This document shows positions 59,206-64,000 of a stretch of DNA of 64,000 nucleotides, piece after piece. The DNA is taken from NCBI GenBank assembly GCA_020284085.1, contig JACEVL010000806.1:413001-477000 (forward strand), written 5' to 3'. Origin of the DNA: Aporrectodea caliginosa. Lineage: Eukaryota; Annelida; Clitellata; Crassiclitellata; Lumbricidae. How positions within the stretch are numbered: position 1 is the first letter of the stretch; every line of letters begins with the position of its first letter. Under the pieces are notes generated by a model. It was not told where the DNA came from and searched no databases. It saw only the letters and a list, made by a program, of their open reading frames with translations. Position numbers and translations under genes: made by a program.

Positions 59206-61187
59206 GCATACAGGTGTATAATGTATATCTAATTCTAACCTCTATATACTACTAAGGAATCGTAGTTGGAAGGTAAGGAAAAGAAGATAAACGCTTTCAG
59301 CTATTTATATAGCACCATTCAAAAAACTCTCAAAGGCACAGAAGTATAATTATCTGATACATCAGAAGGTAAAGAAAGACAATTAATTAATTTAATATGG
59401 TTGTATATAATTAAGCACATACTATTACAATTACAGTTATAATCAGGAAACGCACCACATGCCTTCCCAAAAATGTCTCAATGTATGCCACGCAATCGAA
59501 GTGTTCAACCAGACAACCACAATCATAGCAGTTTGCTTCACATTATTTTTAATTCTGATGGTGGATGGCCATGTTTGATGCTGAATATTTGAAGTTGGAT
59601 TGAATTATTACTAACCCAAACAAAGGAATTTCAAGCAATGACTGGACACCACTGTGTAACAGCCTGTAAGCCTAGACTTACAAAGACCATCATTTGCCTC
59701 TGGGTAAACTAATGACTCTTACCTCATTAAGATCATTTTGTCTAGTGAGGAAAGTATTGAAGGAGTCTTAGGTGCTCTTTTAGCGGTATGGCCATGTTGT
59801 TGTTGTTGTTGCTGTTGTTGTTGCTGTTGTTACGTCAAGAAGAACAAGACTCTTTCGAAGAGGCCCAATTATAGGAAACACTAAATTGTAAATTGTGTGT
59901 GATCTCCTACGCACATAGTATAATTTGTAGTAATGAAACTTGAACTATGTAATGTATCTAATTAGTATAGTACAGGCAAGTCTACTGTCCTGAGAATGCT
60001 GCACCCCTGTTTTTTCGCTTTTCTGTGCTACCATATTTGGTGAATAAAAGATTAATATATTATTATTATTGAGGCAATGTACAATACCTTGTAACAACAT
60101 AATTACATAGCAGCATATATGCATAGAAACATACATAGCAACATAACAAACAAGTATAGCAACATAGAGATACCTACGCATGTCTAGTGGCCAAGATGGC
60201 CATGTTCCTCTAGCGTGTCATTTTTGATCAATCCATTTGTCACAAGTGGATTCTGCCTGATAATTGCTTTTCCTCATTCAGGTGTGACCTAGTATAAGTG
60301 GTTGCCGTTTATTTCCCTAATCGCCATTGTTTCTGATTGATTTGGATGGTCTTCTGACGCTGTTATTGATGTTTTGCGTGTGAACATGGACTCTTCCAGC
60401 CAAAAGGTTTCAAGGTATCACAGTGTCATGCTCAGGGACGTAGTCATCAAACAATTTCGTGGAGGGTTTGAGTTTTTGGGGGGTTTTCCATTGGTGGTAT
60501 TTTTCTACATTTCTAGTTTTTTATAACAGTAATGCATTTATTTCAGTGGGGTTTGAACCCATAAACCACCCCTAAATACGCCCATGGTCATGCTCCATTT
60601 GTAAGTGCAAGACAATCCATGGATTGGTGCCGACCATTCTACTTGTGATGCTGCTTTAAAAATAATTGTCAGCTGTGAGGACTGCCATCCTCCACAGACC
60701 CAGAGCGATAGTGGACGCAGTCTTCTACCATTGACAAGGGACTGCTTGCTGTTGAGGGTTGTGTGCCGAGACTCATTTTTATCTGTCATTGCTCCTGTCT
60801 TCGACGCTACATAGTCCCTGAAGTTTGAACATCACGTCTACTCAAGAGTTATTTGTTTTCTAAGCCCTACCCTGCTGTTAGTTGACTGAGGCGCCCTTGT
60901 AACGGCATGGCTGTGTTACGGCGCCATATAAATTGTCAGTATTATTATTATAAGATCTGAATAGGAGTCCGTTGGTAGGGTTCTGCATGTCGATGGGAGC
61001 TAACACTCCTGGTTATCTGAGCACTGTTTGCTTATTGATTAACTTTTGTTTTTAATTAAAATCATTTGGTATAGGGAACACTTTTGTAAGGTACTTCAAA
61101 CGCCACATAGCAAGTGTTCACATACATACATCCATGTACATATATGCATACCAACACATATTGTCACAGAGAATCACGGATTCTTAC

Positions 61188-62153
61188 CAGGCATCGTTTG
61201 TAGACCTTGCTGTAATCAAACAGAGCCTTGACATCATCCAGAATCTGCTGAGCACGAACGTTACGCTTCTCTCCTTTCACCAGTGTCACGTAGTTCCTCC
61301 ACCGATTCGAGTCGAAGCCCCAGTGGCACGTTCGGTTTTCAAGTGACTCGTGAGCATGACATACAAATTCTGGCGGCGAGAAGAATCCGTTGCATTCGCA
61401 ACACCTGATGCAATGCGCCGACGCCGAAGTATAGAAATTCACATAGAACACACCGGCGCACTTTCCAAAGCACCGATGCAGAACTCGGATGGCTTCTCCA
61501 GAGGGTGTTCCGTTCGATCCCGTACCAAGGCGGCGCAAGAGGGTACTGCAGAGTCTCTCCGCATACGTCTGTGTTATAAGTCCACAAGTGGCCGCACTCG
61601 CTGGAAGCGTTCCCTGTCGCTTCAGAGTGCAGAGCTGAGCATGACTGCAGAGTGAGGTGAATATGTGAAGCTCCTCATAGACATGATGGATCTCACTTAA
61701 GTTGAAACTGTTCAGGACCTTTCTGAGGACCTCAGGGACGCACAACCTCTTCTCACCGCCGACGGCAAAGCACGATATCGTTTCTCCTTCGAGGATCGTC
61801 TCCGTGGTCTCGCTGACCGACGAGTCCTGGGGCAGAAGAAGCGGGGTCTGGAGAAACCTGTGAACCCTCGGCGATCCCTCCAGCGGACAAGGTCCCCCTC
61901 GTGAAAATGTCTGCCTTCTGACCTCGTTATACGGATTTAGACGAGCAGACCTCCCTCCAGGCTTACAGTCGGACCTAAACCGACGAACGGCGCTGGCGGA
62001 GGGAGTCCTCGCCTCGGAACCGGTTAGGACCAGCGAAGATTCGATCGGGTCAGACGAGGGTCCGTTGAGGCTTCGCACGGCCGTCGCCTGGAAGTTGCGC
62101 AAAACTTCTTTTATCGACGGATGATATCTCTCCTTATTCTCCTGTTCTTCCAT
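61188..62153 (-). CDS. SKI: SKI/SnoN-family transcriptional co-repressor, coding exon 1 (DHD and SAND-like domains)
   Basis: The ATG sits in a strong context (GTCGCCATGG). The exon gives 322 residues and ends in phase 0 at donor CCTG/GTAAGA. Residues 11-34 (HPSIKEVLRNF, SLNGP) match the R-SMAD-binding N-terminus of SKI. Residues 119-212 form the Ski/Sno/Dac domain: LEGETISCFAVGGEKRLC, ELHIF, and CGLITQT with AERLC. Residues 222-312 form the SAND-like SMAD4-binding domain, with CFGKC, several Cys/His residues at 248-268 that would bind zinc, and ENRTCHWGFDS. The family represses TGF-beta/BMP targets in the nucleus by binding SMADs and recruiting N-CoR/HDAC. A single large first exon ending just after the SAND-like domain is, from memory, also the vertebrate SKI arrangement. 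SKI versus SnoN cannot be separated here; the gene is probably ancestral to both. Confidence 0.97.
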
Positions 62154-62540
62154 GGCGACTAAACGTCCTTAAAAAGCGAAATAACTGAGAAATTCTGCTG
62201 CATAACTGAACTAGAACGCCATCATGCGCTGCTTATGCCTTTCGCATCTAACAGTCCCTGCGTGTACGACAGAACCAACACAACACACCAACAACACCAC
62301 GGACTGTGTAATATATATACGAACAGCCAGACGCCTTTGCTCCTCATCTATATATCTACATTCACCGTCGCATACGTGTATATGTATATTTACATATTCT
62401 ATACGCATAGTTTCTGCAGTCTGCAGGCCTGCGGCGGTGCATGGCTTCGATCGTTACGTAGTCGGGCGCTTCTCGAGAAGGAATATCGCACCAGGTGGAG
62501 TACCCGTAAATAGGTTAAGGTCACGTAAACTGGGATCCAT
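62154..62540 (-). promoter_or_regulatory. SKI 5' flank / probable 5' UTR
   Basis: This is the sequence directly upstream of the SKI ATG. It has no open frame of note on the minus strand and no clear TATA-box position. The first exon and its flank are richer in CG dinucleotides than the introns. The transcription start cannot be placed from sequence. Confidence 0.3.
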
Positions 62541-63480
62541 TTAAAAGTCCACAATTTTCTGTTGAACGGGTAAATGGAAAATCAACACAGACCATAGCTG
62601 TTCGACTACGACACATCTAGACCTGTGGATCCACTCTAAACACATGGTGGCTTTTTTAGTCTGTGTAGGACATCTGTAGCGGCTATGTCTAATTTTTTTG
62701 GGACCTAGTTACGATCGAATTAGTTGCTTAGAAGCGCACGTGTCTGGTTGTGTCTAACTTTCATTCTGTACTGACCTGTGAGCGTGAGCAACCGGGAGTT
62801 GTTTTATAAGGCTGCTAAGGCAGTGTGATTCTCTTTACAGATTTTATTTTAGTTATAGTATTTATTTATTTATTTCAATAAAGGATATACTTACTTACTT
62901 ACTTAGTTGCAGTCATAGGCCTAGTTAATGGCTTTTATTTTAGTTATAGTTAGGCCAAAGATGTTAGTAACATCTTTGGTTAGGCTATAGTTGTAGTTAG
63001 TATTATTTTTTAGTTATAGTTATAGGTAATGGATTTTTATTTTAGTTAATTTTAGTTACTACTTACAATATATGCCGGTAGGCCTAATTAAGGCTATAAG
63101 CAAAATTGTGCGTATTAACAGGTTGTTTCACAATTTGCTCAGAGCTTTGAAACGCTTTGAAGCATGGGTTCACTGCATTCAGCTTCATGAATAGGCTACA
63201 CGAGTTTCCAAAGAAACTGATAAATTGCAAAATAAAAATATCGCATTTTTCATTCTCATTTATGGCGAATTGTCTGTATTGCACTTCCTGTTTTTATTTT
63301 TTGTATTAACGAAAATAAAAATGAATTTTCATTATTGCTATTTTCGTTATAGTTATAGTTAATGATATTTTTTAGTTATAGTTATCGTTAACGAAATCAT
63401 TTTCGTTATCGTTATCGTTAACGAGAATCACACTGTGTGAAGTGAAGGCATTGTAATGTAATGTAATGTAAAGCTCCGAA
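62541..63480. repeat. Upstream region with TAGTTA/GTTATCGTTA simple sequence
   Basis: TTAGTTATAGTTA-type repeats fill 62930-63430, with a perfect hairpin CCAAAGATGTTAGTAACATCTTTGG at about 62953-62977. An (ACTT)n LINE terminus sits at 62870-62910. No gene recognised. Confidence 0.65.
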
Positions 63481-63719
63481 AATGTCTCAACGCCACACAA
63501 ATCCACGTCATCGATACCAACTTTAAACCGGCGCTGTATCAGATGAAACCTGCTAAAGCCAAGTTGTTTTGTCCGTCCTGGTGCTACGTCAGATCCGGGG
63601 CGATCAAGCCGAGGGGACAGCATGCAGTGTTTAATCTAGTCCCCTTGCTGTCGGGGGGGAATCGAGGGTTATCGGGGGGTGTCCGTCTGTCCGAATATCC
63701 AAAATATTCCCAAAAAGTT

Positions 63720-63930
63720 GACGACCGGGGGGGTAGTAACGAGTATTTTCCAAGAAAATTTTCTCCTGGCTTTTCTCAAAGGATCATTAGGAACGTCAAA
63801 ATTTCCCAAGAATTATCAAGGGGGGTAGTAACAAGTGTTTTCCAAGAATTTTTCGAGGGGGTAGTAACAGGTGTTTTCCCCAAGATTTTTCGAGGGGGTT
63901 AGTAACGGGTGTTTTCTAACAATTGTTTGA
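63720..63930. repeat. 36-37-bp G-rich tandem repeat
   Basis: Units start with GGGGGGTAGTAAC(A/G)AGTGTTTTCC and continue AAGAATTTTTCGA. Starts are near 63727, 63820, 63856 and 63893. The open 119-codon + frame at 63543-63902 runs through it and is likely a repeat translation. The array continues toward the window edge. Confidence 0.75.
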
Positions 63931-64000
63931 CCTTAAATCCTGGGGGAAAAATTTTCTTTGTGTACAAAATTTTATCTCTTCCATTTTTCTGGGGGAACTC

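Larger units (their letters stand above)
47956..61187 (-). other. SKI intron 1 (13.2 kb)
   Basis: It holds the decayed gene copy at 50886-52480, the foldback elements, LINE/SINE copies, a second hAT-derived segment and microsatellites, all listed separately. Stretches where I see nothing definite: 48,365-48,950, 50,100-50,880, 52,500-53,450, 53,640-54,100, 56,100-56,990, 57,480-57,910, 58,190-58,850 and 59,360-61,180, apart from short tail repeats at 59,300 and 60,920 and a (GTT)n run near 59,795-59,830. Confidence 0.55.

Noticed and set aside
1..64000. CRISPR arrays, prokaryotic operons, phage or viral genes
   Set aside because: Spliced animal genes and eukaryotic retroelements throughout; tandem arrays lack spacer structure.

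Overview
The window is nuclear DNA of an animal, probably an invertebrate. Coding sequence is split into short exons with GT-AG introns. Intergenic and intronic DNA is AT-rich and full of microsatellites, tRNA-derived SINEs and 3' ends of non-LTR retrotransposons. The two host genes, atypical protein kinase C and SKI/SnoN, are animal signalling genes. The sequence alone does not give the phylum. Almost all short open reading frames here are chance frames or microsatellite translations.

Layout. (1) Positions 1 to about 8,050, + strand: the 3' half of an atypical PKC gene (PRKCI/PRKCZ family), from the activation loop to the C-terminal stop at 7,290-7,292. The activation-loop exon is present twice (107-194 and 1236-1323). 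Both copies are 88 nt, both are open, and they encode different but complete versions. This looks like a mutually exclusive exon pair. (2) About 11,700 to 62,153, - strand: a complete SKI/SnoN-type gene of six coding exons over 49.7 kb, facing aPKC tail to tail. From 5' to 3' the exons are 62153-61188, 47955-47855, 33069-32882, 32073-31862, 27558-27361 and 12723-12493. The phases agree at every junction and give a 631-residue protein: an R-SMAD-binding-like N-terminus, the Ski/Sno/Dac domain, the SAND-like SMAD4-binding domain, a linker and C-terminal coiled coils. One junction uses a GC donor. (3) 50.9-52.5 kb, + strand, inside SKI intron 1: a decayed copy of an uncharacterised repetitive invertebrate protein gene. 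(4) 62.2-64 kb: upstream of SKI, with TAGTTA-type simple sequence and a 37-bp G-rich tandem array.

The introns act as a repeat archive. They hold LINE 3' remnants of at least three families, several SINE families (one short retroposon has a perfect 12-bp target duplication), hAT-type and other inverted-repeat DNA elements, a 400-bp inverted repeat pair bracketing the last SKI exon, and 13-, 14- and 37-bp minisatellites. Several SINEs end in the same 3' tail as LINEs in this window, which suggests SINE/LINE partnerships.

The two host genes are not known to form one pathway unit. aPKC is a polarity kinase (PAR complex) and SKI/SnoN is a nuclear repressor of SMAD signalling.
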